NCBI RefSeq assembly: GCF_000003815.2
Contig: NC_049980.1
Coordinates: 9,880,360 to 9,944,359 of the forward strand
Direction of reading: 5' to 3'
Origin: Branchiostoma floridae
Taxonomy: Eukaryota; Chordata; Leptocardii; Amphioxiformes; Branchiostomatidae
Length of the DNA: 64,000 bases
Shown here piece after piece: positions 1 to 11,658 of the stretch. The translations under genes were made by a program, and so were the position numbers. Every line of letters begins with the position of its first letter. Position 1 is the stretch's first letter. Below the pieces are notes generated by a model. It made no database searches. It had not been told where the DNA came from and saw only the letters and a program-made list of their open reading frames with translations.

Positions 1-176
1 TCAGCCTGGTCAGGGAAGGTGGGTGTTTAGAATAAAGACAGTCCTTTGAAATGACCAAAAGTTGCTGTGTGCACAGATGTCATTCATATAATCAAATCAA
101 AATGGCCCAATGGATACCCTAACAAGACAAAGAAACATGGGTTCCTTGTTTTAACTGCTTTCCTTCTTCCACCCAG

Positions 177-1042
177 TCCTGAGGTTCAACACATACATGA
201 TTGCCTACCTGACAGACCCCTGGAGCTGGCTTGAGATCCTCACCATTACCACAGGCATGGCCACCATGGGGCTGTACTTCCGCGCCCAAAGCACGACAGA
301 CGAGGTCTCCGGACAGGAGGGCCGAGTCGTGTTTCAACTGTACCGAGGCGCCGCCATGTGGTACCAGGTGTACACGTACCTGCTGGGCACGCTCACCTGC
401 TGTACCCTGGTCAAGTTCATCCACATTCTCAAGTTCAACAAGCACGTCAGCGCACTGCTGTACACCATGAAGAAGACAGCCAGGCCTCTCATCAGCTTCT
501 TTGTCATGTCAGGCATCGTCTTCACGGCATTCGCACTAGCAGCTAACCTCATCTTCGGCATCACCGTACCGGGGTACAGCAGCATGCTGGGCACGTACAT
601 GAGCCTTTTCAACATGATGCTGGGATCGTTTTCGTTTGCCGTTTTGAAAGAGAGCTCCCCAATCTTGGGCCCTGCAATTTTCCTGTCCTTCCAGTGCACC
701 ATGCAGTTCATCCTCCTGACTATGTTCATGACCATCATCATGGATGTGTACATGGAAGGCGACAACCCTGAGGATGTAGGAATGTCTGGGTTCCTAGATG
801 AGGTGCATGGGGTCATACACAAGATCAAGGCAGCCACAAACAGGTGCAAAGCACAGCCGTCAGCAGCTAGGGAATTTCAGTTCACTCAGCTGGACCAGAA
901 GCATGAGCTGTTAATGGAGCTTAACAGAAGAGAGAAAAGTAGAGAAAAGGAACTTAGAGAAGAGAAACGTAGAGAAGAGAAACGTAGAGAAGAGAGGAAC
1001 AGAATGCTCCAGTACTCTGAGAGCCCAAGCTTGTGGTTCTAA
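177..1042 (+). CDS. Polycystin-family cation channel, terminal coding exon (partial gene)
   Basis: This is the last exon of a polycystin (PKD1/PKD2-like) channel whose upstream exons lie left of the window. A polypyrimidine stretch and CAG end at 176. The frame opens as LRFNTYMIAYLTDPWSWLE and closes with TAA at 1040-1042, about 288 codons. Visible are several hydrophobic segments of the PKD channel domain: DPWSWLEILTI, then WYQVYTYLLGTLTCCTLVKF, the link ILKFNKHVSALL, then RPLISFFVMSGIVFTAFAL, a pore-like stretch SLFNMMLGSFSF after PGYSS, and the last segment ILGPAIFLSFQCTMQFILL followed by TMFMTIIMDVYMEG. The PGYSS and ILGP blocks are typical of polycystin-1-like members. The cytoplasmic tail ends in a very charged Arg/Glu coiled coil encoded partly by 15-bp tandem units. 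The family acts in plasma, ciliary or ER membrane as a cation channel or channel-receptor. Which subfamily cannot be settled without the N-terminus. Confidence 0.9.
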
Positions 1043-1290
1043 GCAAGTCAGAAATGCTTCAGGTTTCAGCTGACAATGCTTTGGATAATTGGATATGAAC
1101 AAAACACGATATACTGTCAAACTCGTCCTGAGAAACCACTCAAGGGACTAAGCAAAAATGGTTGCAACAAAGGCTTATCTTATAATGGTGATGATATATC
1201 TTAATACAATTATGTATACCACTGATTCACGTTGTTTGCAATTAGCCTTCGGGCATGAACTTGCAATAAAGATATTGAATATAATACAGT
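1043..1290 (+). other. 3' UTR and polyadenylation signal of the polycystin gene
   Basis: An AATAAA hexamer lies at 1265-1270, about 225 bases after the polycystin stop, and is the likely end of this transcript. An open frame from 1158 to 1586 overlaps this tail, but I see no domain in it and treat it as chance. Confidence 0.55.
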
Positions 1291-1770
1291 TTTTCTGTCT
1301 AGGTCTTTTTTTAACTTGGTCGCTTGTATACCCCAAAAAACAAGGCCAAGATCTAGAGAGCTTGATGTGGAGGCAAGAAACTGGCAACGTCACGAGAGGA
1401 ATTGACTCCCATGGCCTACGTCACATTTCCTACCCGGGGCTGGCTGGGCTGTTTGTGGAAACGAAAACTTCAAGTCTATGCCAATACATATATAAACAAG
1501 GCATGCTGTTGAATTATTTTTGCTCTGTTTTGTGTTTCTTTTTGTCTTTTATATTGTACTGGCTGGGCCCGTTTGTGGAAATGTGACTTTAGCTTTACCA
1601 TGTACGAATATTTAATATGTGCTACATTTCTAATTTTCAACAATCAGTGGTTTCTGGCAAGATGAATTAAGTGTCCAGTCAAGGAAGACAAAATGTGGAC
1701 TAGACATACTAATGAAACAGACATCCCCCCATCACTCTGGACTAGAATATGTCCATATAAGAGAAAGAAT

Positions 1771-2044
1771 TAGCTGTACATAATGTATAATCAAAGTGTT
1801 GACCCTTTATTCAGCATCATCACCTGAAGTCTTTTATTCATATTTTTATTTTTATTTTTGCAAGACGTGTTGCAAATTTCAATTTTCCTTACACGCGCAC
1901 ATATAAGTACATTTATCTCTTAAATTTCTTAAGTTTCGCTTTTTTCCACAGTTTTAACGTTTCTTCTCGCCTTTAGCTGTACACAATGTAGAATCTTACA
2001 AAGTGTTGAAAGTTACTCAGCATCATCACCTGAAGCGTTTTAGT
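1771..2044. repeat. Direct repeat pair, about 70 bp, 203 bp apart
   Basis: The segment starting TAGCTGTACATAATGTA at 1771 recurs at 1974 as TAGCTGTACACAATGTA. Both copies run on through AAAGTGTTG and CAGCATCATCACCTGAAG. The copies have diverged at several positions, so this is an old local duplication or two ends of a decayed element. Confidence 0.6.
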
Positions 2045-2578
2045 CAAAGACTCGTCCTACATTCTTTGCCGTTATTCTTTCAATTTTCGTGACTTTTTCA
2101 GTAACTGGTACACATAACAATTACAAATGATAAAAACTCATTTTGCATATCTCTATATGCTATCAATTTTGTCTTGCCCTATCTCTCTGTGTGTCCCTCA
2201 GGATCTCCTGTTGATCGGAGGTAGACGCGCTCTGCCGTCCAACCTCTTCTTCTGCTTTGCATCGACAGGTGGGAGCAACACTAAACGTGGAAAAGAGAAG
2301 AAAAAAACTTTCTTTACTTCAGGATACGGCGGATGATGTATTTTGAATGGGTAGTGAATAATGATTTGAAGTACACAACATGAAATTGTTCAACTTACGT
2401 GAAAAAAATAAATAGTACTGGGTAAATACATATTTCCTTACACATGGTTGTGACGCCATAAAATAATCAATGATACTTTGAATTCCAAGCTACCATGGCT
2501 ATCTATCTCATTATTTTAGATTTACTGTTTTGGCAAAAAAACGTGATAACTACATTGATATGCGATAGCGAAAGGTTT

Positions 2579-2588
2579 TTTATTTATT
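2579..2588 (-). terminator. Candidate polyadenylation signals of the kinase gene
   Basis: On the minus strand two overlapping AATAAA hexamers lie here, about 270 bases after the kinase stop at 2854. Another AATAAA is closer, near 2830, inside TTCA-rich sequence. Either could end the transcript. Confidence 0.35.
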
Positions 2589-2853
2589 TCACGAATCTCC
2601 CTTTGGTGAATTAATGTGCTAAGGGGGTGTAAACACAATATTTCGACGAAGAAGAGGAAGAATTCATAGTACATGTATCATTCTTTTCATCGGGGAAAAA
2701 AATTAAACAATCATCATAATACATTTATATACAATTACTCCGTTTTATTTTATGTGGTTTTAGCATTATATGTTTCTAGCCTTTTATCTGTTCGTTATTC
2801 ATTCCTTCATTCATTGATCCTTCCATTCATTTATTCATTCATGCTCTCATTCC

Positions 2854-5800
2854 TCATTTACCTCGTCCACTTGTCTTCCGAAGGGCGTGTCCTCCAGCTA
2901 CGTCAGCCTCAGCTCCGTCCTGGTTGTGTTTCTGTGACCTTGATTTCCCGCGCTTTCTGGTGCTGCTTTCGTCCTTTCTCTGCCCCACGTTGGCTTCCGT
3001 TCTCTTCATGGCACTCCGGACGTCCCCTTCGCTCTTTCTCGACGTTCGCTTCATGTCCCGGTCACTTCTTGACTTGGTGCCGCGGATGTTAGATCTGCGC
3101 TCCGACCCATCCTCACCGTCACCTCTCTCCTCCTCCCGAGGGCCAACATCGGGGTGCCGCTGACTTCTCATCGGTGTGGACCGCTTCAAGCCGGGTCCAT
3201 TATCGCCTAGAACGCCAACTGCTGGCTCCTCTTGCACCAGGCACTCTGGTGGCGGGGTAAGGCACGGGGAGAGTGTTTCAGAGCGCCACCTGAATGCTGC
3301 AACGTGTGCCAATCGAAAGCCGTCCTTGAACTTCACAGTCTCCGTGCGTCCAACAGGGGAGATTACCCGTCTGTGTTTGAGCGTGATCTGTACTCGTGAA
3401 GCTCGTGAGGACTGGTGCTGGCCGGACGGACGCGCCACCATACCAGCCGCCGTGCTCTTCTTCCTGGGCGGCGGCTTGGGAGTAAACGTCGTAGCATCGA
3501 TCAGGCTATCGATACTTTTTTGTGTCATCGGAGCAGTTTTCCTTTCGTCCTCTTTTGGGTCTAGATCAAGGCACTCCGGCGGTGGGGTAAGACACGGTGA
3601 GGGAGACCGCGCTTTGAAGCGCCAGACTGTTTTGGCTGTCAACTTTCCATCTTCTTCACTTTTTGACACTGATTCCTGTGGAACTCTACTCTCTCTCTTC
3701 CTGATCTGTGCTCGTGAAGACTGGAGCTGACCGGACTGTGGTGCCGCCACACCGGCGGACTTCTTCCCATGCGGCGGTTTGGGGACGGGACCTATACCTC
3801 CAACATCTTTCTTTGTCATCGGGATACGTTTTCTTCCGTTTGAGAGCAGCTTCACGCTGAGTCCGCTACCTTCCAGGTATGAAGGCTCGACGTCCTCTTC
3901 TGGCTCCACTTGATCAAGGCACTCCGGCGGCGGGGTAAGGCCCGGTGAGGGCACCCGTGCTCTGAAACACGAGGTTTTGTTGGCAGTCAGCTCTCCTTCC
4001 TTTTCACGTTTTGACACGGATTCCATCCGTTCCCTCTTCCTGATGTGTGCTCGTGAAGACGGGCGCTGACCTGGCGGTGGTGCCGCCACACCGGCAAGCT
4101 TTTTTCCGTCTGGAGACTGCTTCATGCTGGGTCCGCCACCACCTAGGTAGGTCAAATGGCTGTCTTCAGGCTCCACAAGGCACTCCGGCGGTGGGGTGAG
4201 GCACGGTGATGGAATCCGTGCTCTGAAACGCGAGGTTTTGTTGGCTGGCAACTCTCCTCCCTTTTCACGCTTTGCCCCGGATTCCATCTGTGGAACTCTT
4301 CTCTCCCTCTTCCTGATCTGTGCTCGTGAAGACTGGAGCTGACCGGACGGTGGTGCCACCACACCGACGGACTTCTTCCCAGGCGGCGGTTTGGGGACGG
4401 GACCTGTACCAAGGTTTCCGACATCTTTCTGTGTCATCGGGATCAGTTTTCTTCCGTCTGGCGACAGCTTCATGGTGGGTCCGCCACCTCCCAAATATGT
4501 CAACTCGCCGTCCTCTTCTGGCTCCACTTGAGTAAGGCACTCCGGCGGCGGGGTGAGGCAGGGCGAGGGAATACGTGCTTTGAAGCGCGAGGTTCTGTTG
4601 GCTGGTACCTTTTGAACACTTATTGTGGACCGCTTCAATCTGGGTCCGCCATCTGCCAGCTTCAGTACACCTTCCTCTGGCTCCTCTTGAGTAAGGCACT
4701 CAGGCGGTGGGGTGAGGCACGGGGAGGGTACTCGGGCTCTGAAGCGCGAGGTTTTGTTGGCAGACGTCAGATCTCCATCATTTTCACGTTTTGACACGGA
4801 TTCCATCCGTTCCCTCTTCCTGATCTGTGCTCCTGAAGACGGGCGCTGACCGGACGGTGGTGCCACCACACCGGCGGACTTCTTCCCAGGCGGCGGTTTT
4901 GGCACGAAACCTGCACCTAGGTCTCCAACATCTTTCTGTGTCTTGGTCATCTGTGAGGAAGGATGATGATCTGACGGGGGCGCTACCTCATCAGCTTCCA
5001 CACACTTTCTCTCGGATGGTGGTTTTGGTGCAAAAGTATTTCTTTCCATGAGGTTCTCGACATCTTTTTGCGTCATAGGAATGAATCTTCTGCCGCGACG
5101 CTTACGGGCACTCAAGTCAGCATCCAAATTTCCTGACCGATCGGCATGGCTAGCGTCTCTGTCGCGACGCTTACGGTCACTCAAGTCAGCATCCACGTTT
5201 CCTGACTGATCGCCATGGCTAGCGTCTCTGCCGCGACGCTTACGGACACTCAAGCCAGCATCCACATTTCCTGACCGATCGGCATGGCTAGCGTCTCTGT
5301 CGCGACGCTTACGGTCACTCAAGTCAGCATCCACGTTTCCTGACTGATCGGTATGGCTAGCGTCTCTGCCGCGACGCTTACGGGCACTCAAGTCAGCATC
5401 CACATTTCCTGACCGATCGGCATGGCTAGCGTCTCTACCGCGACGCTTACGGGCACTCAAGTCAGCATCCACATTTCCTGACCGATCGCTCTCGGCATGG
5501 CTAGCGTCTCTGCCGCGACGCTTACGGGCACTCAAGTCAGCATCCACATTTCCTGACCGATCGCTCTCGGCATGGCTAGCGTCTCTGCCGCGACGCTTAC
5601 GGGCACTCAAGTCAGTATCCACATTTCCTGACCGATCGGCATGGCTAGCGTCTCTACCACGACGCTTACGGGTACTCAAGTCAGCATCCACATTTCCTGA
5701 CCGATCGCTATCGGCATGGCTAGCGTCGTCTTGAACCTTTCTAGTCGATGTGTTTACGTTAGCTTCGGCATCTCGGGGTTTCGTTCTGTGATTTATTATT

Positions 5801-8800
5801 AGCGCCTCACATTTGTCACTGTACTTCCTGTGGACAAGTTCAGGAGTTGATCGCAGTGGGGCGGGTGTCTCCTCCATGAAGTCGTAGGTTCTGTGTATGA
5901 ACAGTGGCTCTGGGTCGGTCTCGCCCTGGTCACCCGCCACGGTCTCGCCCTTCCCGGCTCTCCTCAGCTTCTCGTACTTACGCTTGTGAGCCAGCGCAAT
6001 ATATACAACTTGGTTCGGATCCAAAACAAAGTATGTCCAACTGAACACACCGCAACCGACCTGCCTTAGAGTTGGTCGTTTAGCTGGATCTAACTCCAGT
6101 AACTCGCCGGCGAGCCTCTTTGCCTCTGAAATCGAAAAGGTAGCGGGTAGACTAGGATTAATCAGTGAATGGTATGTCCCGTGTCGAAAATATCACATTG
6201 TCTTCTATATGATTGATTTCGGAATGAAATGGAAAGGCACAAGATCAACTCGGGTTCCACAATCAAGGCTTATTATATATGGAGAGTGCCTTTATTGAAG
6301 ACTTTAAGGTCTCATTCATGTATTACTAAAAGTCGACAGTGCCTACCCTAAAAATAAACGGCTGCATGAATATGTGTTTGTCTGTAGCGGTTGGAAATTC
6401 CTCTTTATTTATCCCAACTAGCTTTAAAGCGTCAGATTTATTTAATAACAAACGCTTGTTTGTAAGTGAAGAAATCATCAGATGAAATTTGGCAGACAAA
6501 CGGGTTACTAGTAAGTTGTCCTCAAACGCGTATACATACATACATATCCTCCTGCATGCGCAGTATCGACGGAAAACACCAGGCAAAATATTTTTGAAGT
6601 CGAACTTCCTTTCCACAACCGCTGCTTGCCTACCAAATAGCATGAAGATCCATTCTTAGCTTCTCTAGTTACTAGTATATGCTGTTGACCTACATACAGA
6701 CCCAGAACACAACGGGGCAACTAAAAACATAACCTACTTGGGGAAGGTAACAAACGATGGTAGGGACCCAACTTTCGAAAACAAGGTTTTCTTCACCATA
6801 CATACCTTTTGATATCATGCAGTTAAATTTCGGCCGTCTTTCACTGAGCTCTTTGGCGTAGAGGTCAACCCTGACGAGCGGGAACCTGTGTTGCGGAGCA
6901 ATGAAAGGCTTCTCTCCCGAGACCATCATGTAGAACATCACTCCCCTATACAGGAGCAACAACACAGTATGACCGAATGAAAGCTCATCTATGTTGGTAG
7001 AATCTATAAATAGTTGTAAAGTTTTAACTTTGTTCCAACACACAAGAAAGGAAGAAGAACGGTGGCAGGTTCCGCCTTCCCGCCATCTACGATTCGCTGC
7101 AGACGTCATCCTCCGACTTCCGGAACATCAGTGAAGCAAATCGTACATCTGAAGAAGGTCGACAAGCTTGACCGAAATTTATGGTGAGTTCTTCTTCTTT
7201 TTGTGTTGGAACAAGATTTAAACTTAACAACTATAACACAATGTGACTACTGACTTTTGCACTAATCTCTGACTTTTGTACGTTTTCTATTTAACATATA
7301 TACCCAACATCAATTCTTGGAGATTCTTCTGCACTACAGATTGACAACAGTGTGAGAAAATACCGTTTCTTCTTTCATGCGTACATTTCGTGCTGCTAGA
7401 ATAGTTTAATTAGGAACTGCTGTCCCCATACCTAAAGTTTTGCTACTGGAGGTTGATTGGGTGTCAAATGACAATGAGGAGATGTGGGGTTGTGTGGCGT
7501 AGCTGCATAGTATTTGGCCCTGAACATAGATTGAATTGGTTCTGAATTCCAATCCTGCCTTAAGCTTGTCACCGATCTTGTCCCCCCCCCCCCCCCCCCC
7601 TCGGAAAGGCACTTAACACGACTTTCCTCACTTCACCCATGGGTTTGTCGTGCCTCAAAAGGGCTATGGACTACATTTACGTTGTCAAGCCTTTTATTCT
7701 AGCCACATTTTCCCTGTCTGCACAAAAGTAAAATCATGATAAAAAGATGGAAATATGTAAGAGGCAGTTCTTACATGCCCCAAACGTCGGCCGGTTTCCC
7801 CAGGTACTCCTCCTGACAGAGTATCTCCGGAGGTGTGTACTCCAGTCCGCTTTTCGTCCTGTCCTCCAGGAAATTCGGTTCATTACGGGACACCAGTTCA
7901 CAGCCGTTCTCTAACTTTGTAGCGTAGTAGAATCCTATGTAAGGAGTGTGAGCATTGATCTAACTTTAGACAACAGCTGGTGGAACTTTGATGATGATTC
8001 GAATGGGTCTTCTACTACTAAAAGTATGTAAAATTTAGAAGAACTTTATTGCACGGCAATTGTACATGGTACAATGTATGGCATTAGCTATTGCACAAAG
8101 TGCAAAATAGATGTATAGAATAAAACTTAACATCCTAATTACAATACCAATATGGGCTAATAAAAGTCTTTGATATAGTGTTACAATCGACTTGGGCTAT
8201 CACGGTATACGAGAAGCGTACCCTTGACCTTAAGTCTAAGGTATATACGAGAAGCGTATCTATCGTACTGGCGCGATATGTTACATGCTGCAGCTGTCCA
8301 TTTTTATTTGTGGCTTAGACACAACATAGCCTGGAATCAACAGGCAGGAAGCGTACCTTAGGGAAGCGACCAAAGCACAACACGGCTGGATTCCAGGCTA
8401 GACACAACATGCCATGAATGAAACATTTGCTCCAAAAGTACGTGTTATGTGTTCGTGAAGCTGACATATTGTGTCCACACGAAGCTACTCCAGTTGAGTA
8501 TATACTTGATACAAAACCTACTTATCATGTTTGTTGGCCATGACGTTGTTGCTGGTCTATGAACAGCCGTTCATATCGTTCGTAGGGCAATCACACAACT
8601 CAGAATTGGCTGTCACAAATTGAGTATAGAAACCGCGAGATTAAACAAAAATCCCTATCGACCAGAGGGTTTGTCCATTCTGTCCAGAGCTAATTGAAGA
8701 CGAATTTCACTTAATGGTTGTATGTCCCAAATATTCTGATATACGCTATTCTCTATACAGAAGGCTGTCATTTTATACACAAGGATTTATCTCAATGGAC

Positions 8801-11626
8801 CTGAAGTGCAAATTCAAATACATCATGACATGTGACAATCCCTGCATGGCAGATGTAGGAAAATATATCAAAGAAGGTTTAGACATTACGAATTCCTCAA
8901 ATGATTGTAAAAGCCTTCAATGATTGTGAGAAACTTATCCCATACTAAAACTCCTGTATTAGTTAGACAAGCCTTAAGTTAAGTTGTAGAACTGTAGAAC
9001 TGTAGATATGTAGATGCCATACTTTGTACCCCTTACAATTGATGTGCAATAAAGTTATATCTTAGCTGAACTACGGGTAAGACGTGTTAGCAAGACGTCG
9101 AATATGCTGTAATATGTACTAAGTAAAAGACAAGAATGGCTGTTTGTGCTCACCGGTAATTCTCAGTCTGCCCCGGTTACCCACTAGCACATTGTCGACC
9201 GTAAGGTCCCTGAGGTGCGTAGATGAGAAAGCGAAGAAAAGTAAAAATACGTACTGTTTGTTTACAAGCCTGATCTTTTTAAATGTAACGTTATAATACG
9301 TCAAATATGCGTCTACCGCACACAAGTGGTGACACCTTCAAAGTACTTTCATCATGTCCTGATTCCATATCCATTTACATAGGTCAATACATTAATAACG
9401 CCATGCAAAAAGAAACTGTACCATTCCTAGATCCCATTTGACAAACTATTGTTGACAGACTATTTGTTTATAAGGTTGTGATGAAAACCGTTTCGGGACT
9501 AACAACAGAGGAAAGCTGTAAACTAACAACGCTATGACAGAATGGAAACGCATACTAACCTGTGCACGATGCCACACTTGTGAACGTACTTCATTCCGTC
9601 CACCAACTGATGAGTGAAGTGCCGCACGACTTTCTCGGCTAGACCCACGCCTCTACCCGCCCGGTACTGCTGGATGAACTCCCCCAGCCTCCCGTTCATT
9701 CCACAATACTCCATCACCAGATAGGTGCGGTCGATTGTGTTAAAGAAATCGTATACGCTCATCTATGATAGGAAAGGAAAGGAATTACATACTAGTACTA
9801 CTAGTACTGGACGTAGCCTCTGAAAAAATCGCACGGACAAAAACCACATACGGCGGGTTGTGCCCTTAGCTTTACACTTTCTGGAACGTGAAAGGAGAAG
9901 AATAGAGTAGAGTTCCAGGTAGGAACGGCTGGTGTCATTTTAGGCCGCTCTTCGATCAGGTTCACGCCACAGCCATTTCCAGTTCGTGTTTTTTTTCAAC
10001 GCTCGGTAATCAAAGTGGACCAAATGTTACCATATGAGATTGCCCAGCCTCTGCTTGAAACGGTTAACACTGGGAGAAACAACCACTGCCTCCGGTAGGC
10101 TATTCCACTAAGGAATTACTCCGACGCCGAAGAAATGGGCTACTAGTATTCTGTTGTCCTTGGCGTTCTCTTAAAACGCAGGCTATGACCTCTGGTTCTT
10201 GTGTCCATATTCATATCAAGTCCCCCTGAGACGTCTATACAGAGATAGGGTCACAAACGAGGAAGTGTATCGTAGGAGCGAGGCAAAACCTCTTAGTGCC
10301 ACCATCACAGAAAAAAAACATCAAGTACACAGGACATGTGAATGCCTGTGGATAGACATGCTAAAACAGTCATCCACATAAGGTTTGCAATTTGGTTGGC
10401 TTTCTTTGTCATAGCCGATAACGTTACATGGCTACTTAAGTTCAGATCCTGGTCCCTACAATAACTCTCAGGTCTTTCTCCTGCTATGTAAAGTCTAGAG
10501 TAGAGGGGTACTGATTTCATTATCTATCATTGTATAGGTGAACTCAGGATGTCATTACCCAGTCTGATGACAGTAAATTCCATTGGATGGAAACAAAACT
10601 GCCAGTCTGCTGCCCAATTTTGTAACTGCTGAAGGTTTTCTGAAAGCCAGTGTAGCCATCCACCCGTACTACTGGACAATATACATGTATCTTATTATCA
10701 TCCACAAAAGGCTTTTAGCTCACTCTCCACGATTTCTGGCAGATCATTTAAAAGTAGTGTGAAAAGAACAGGACCATTGAATACTCCCACTGTTTATGTT
10801 TGCTCAAATTTCTCCGAGCCGCCCGGCCATCGGCGCTGGACATGGTAAAAACATTTCACTGATAGAGATTTCAGTGTCAACCATAGCTTAGTTTCAGGCA
10901 AATGTACTCCATGAATGCAGAAAAGATTTCCCCGGACCTCCATTGCGACGGCTTGCGCTTTTGGCACTGACGACGACATGGCGAAAATATGTTGGGGGCG
11001 TGGGTCGTCGCCCACTAAAACTTCTTTCTCTAATGGTATGTCCGAACCCTTTGCTTCCTCTCATGCAGGAAGCGAGTGATACCCCTGTCACATTATCCAC
11101 GATCTTCGGGCGTTTTAATAGAAGGTCGGCCATATTTAAGGCGGGTTTCGCGTATTTTTCACCTAAAAACCGTCCCTGTCACATATAAGCCATGCTTTCT
11201 ACCTTGTACATTTGTTGTGCAATAATGTTATTATTATAAGCGAGGCTCGGGCGATTGCCGCAGACTCATCGTCCGATCGATTTTCGCGCAATGTGACAGG
11301 GGTATAAAAGAGCACAGAGTCGTGATGATTCTTTCTGTCCCTTTTCTTTTGAAACAGATGCATGTCGTATCGAAACAAGAATATTCTGACACATGAACGT
11401 TGACTATTGACTGAACATTGACATCGTTACGATGACCCATTTTCACAATATGTGCTGCAATACATCCTCAGTGTGTCCTACGCCTACGGATAGTTAACCT
11501 GGGTACCATCCGGAAAGTAGTTTCGCTCTGGCGTTCCAGAACACGATTAAGCATCATTCGCTTTGACAGACACAGTGTTGGCGCAATAACGTTATCTACT
11601 CATATTCACTCCACCACTATACATAC

Positions 11627-11658
<32 letters not shown>

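Larger units (their letters stand above)
1291..2853. other. Intergenic region between convergent genes
   Basis: No gene is supported here. Two direct repeats are present. About 30 bp around GGCTGGG-CCGTTTGTGGAAA occurs near 1440 and 1563. A longer unit of about 70 bp starts at 1771 and again at 1974. The right end has TTCA/TTTATT-rich low-complexity sequence that probably belongs to the 3' UTR of the minus-strand kinase gene. Confidence 0.5.

Noticed and set aside
1158-1586. Open frame of 142 codons with hydrophobic stretches after the polycystin stop
   Set aside because: It overlaps the polyadenylation signal at 1265, has no domain, and includes a local direct repeat; a chance frame in AT-rich sequence is the simpler reading.
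3176-5051. Several plus-strand frames opposite the kinase tail
   Set aside because: They are shadows of the repetitive minus-strand coding sequence and show the same repeat period; no independent signals.
6326-7109. Minus-strand open frames around kinase exon 6
   Set aside because: Only 6945-6806 matches the kinase fold and has proper splice borders; the rest of these frames is intron.
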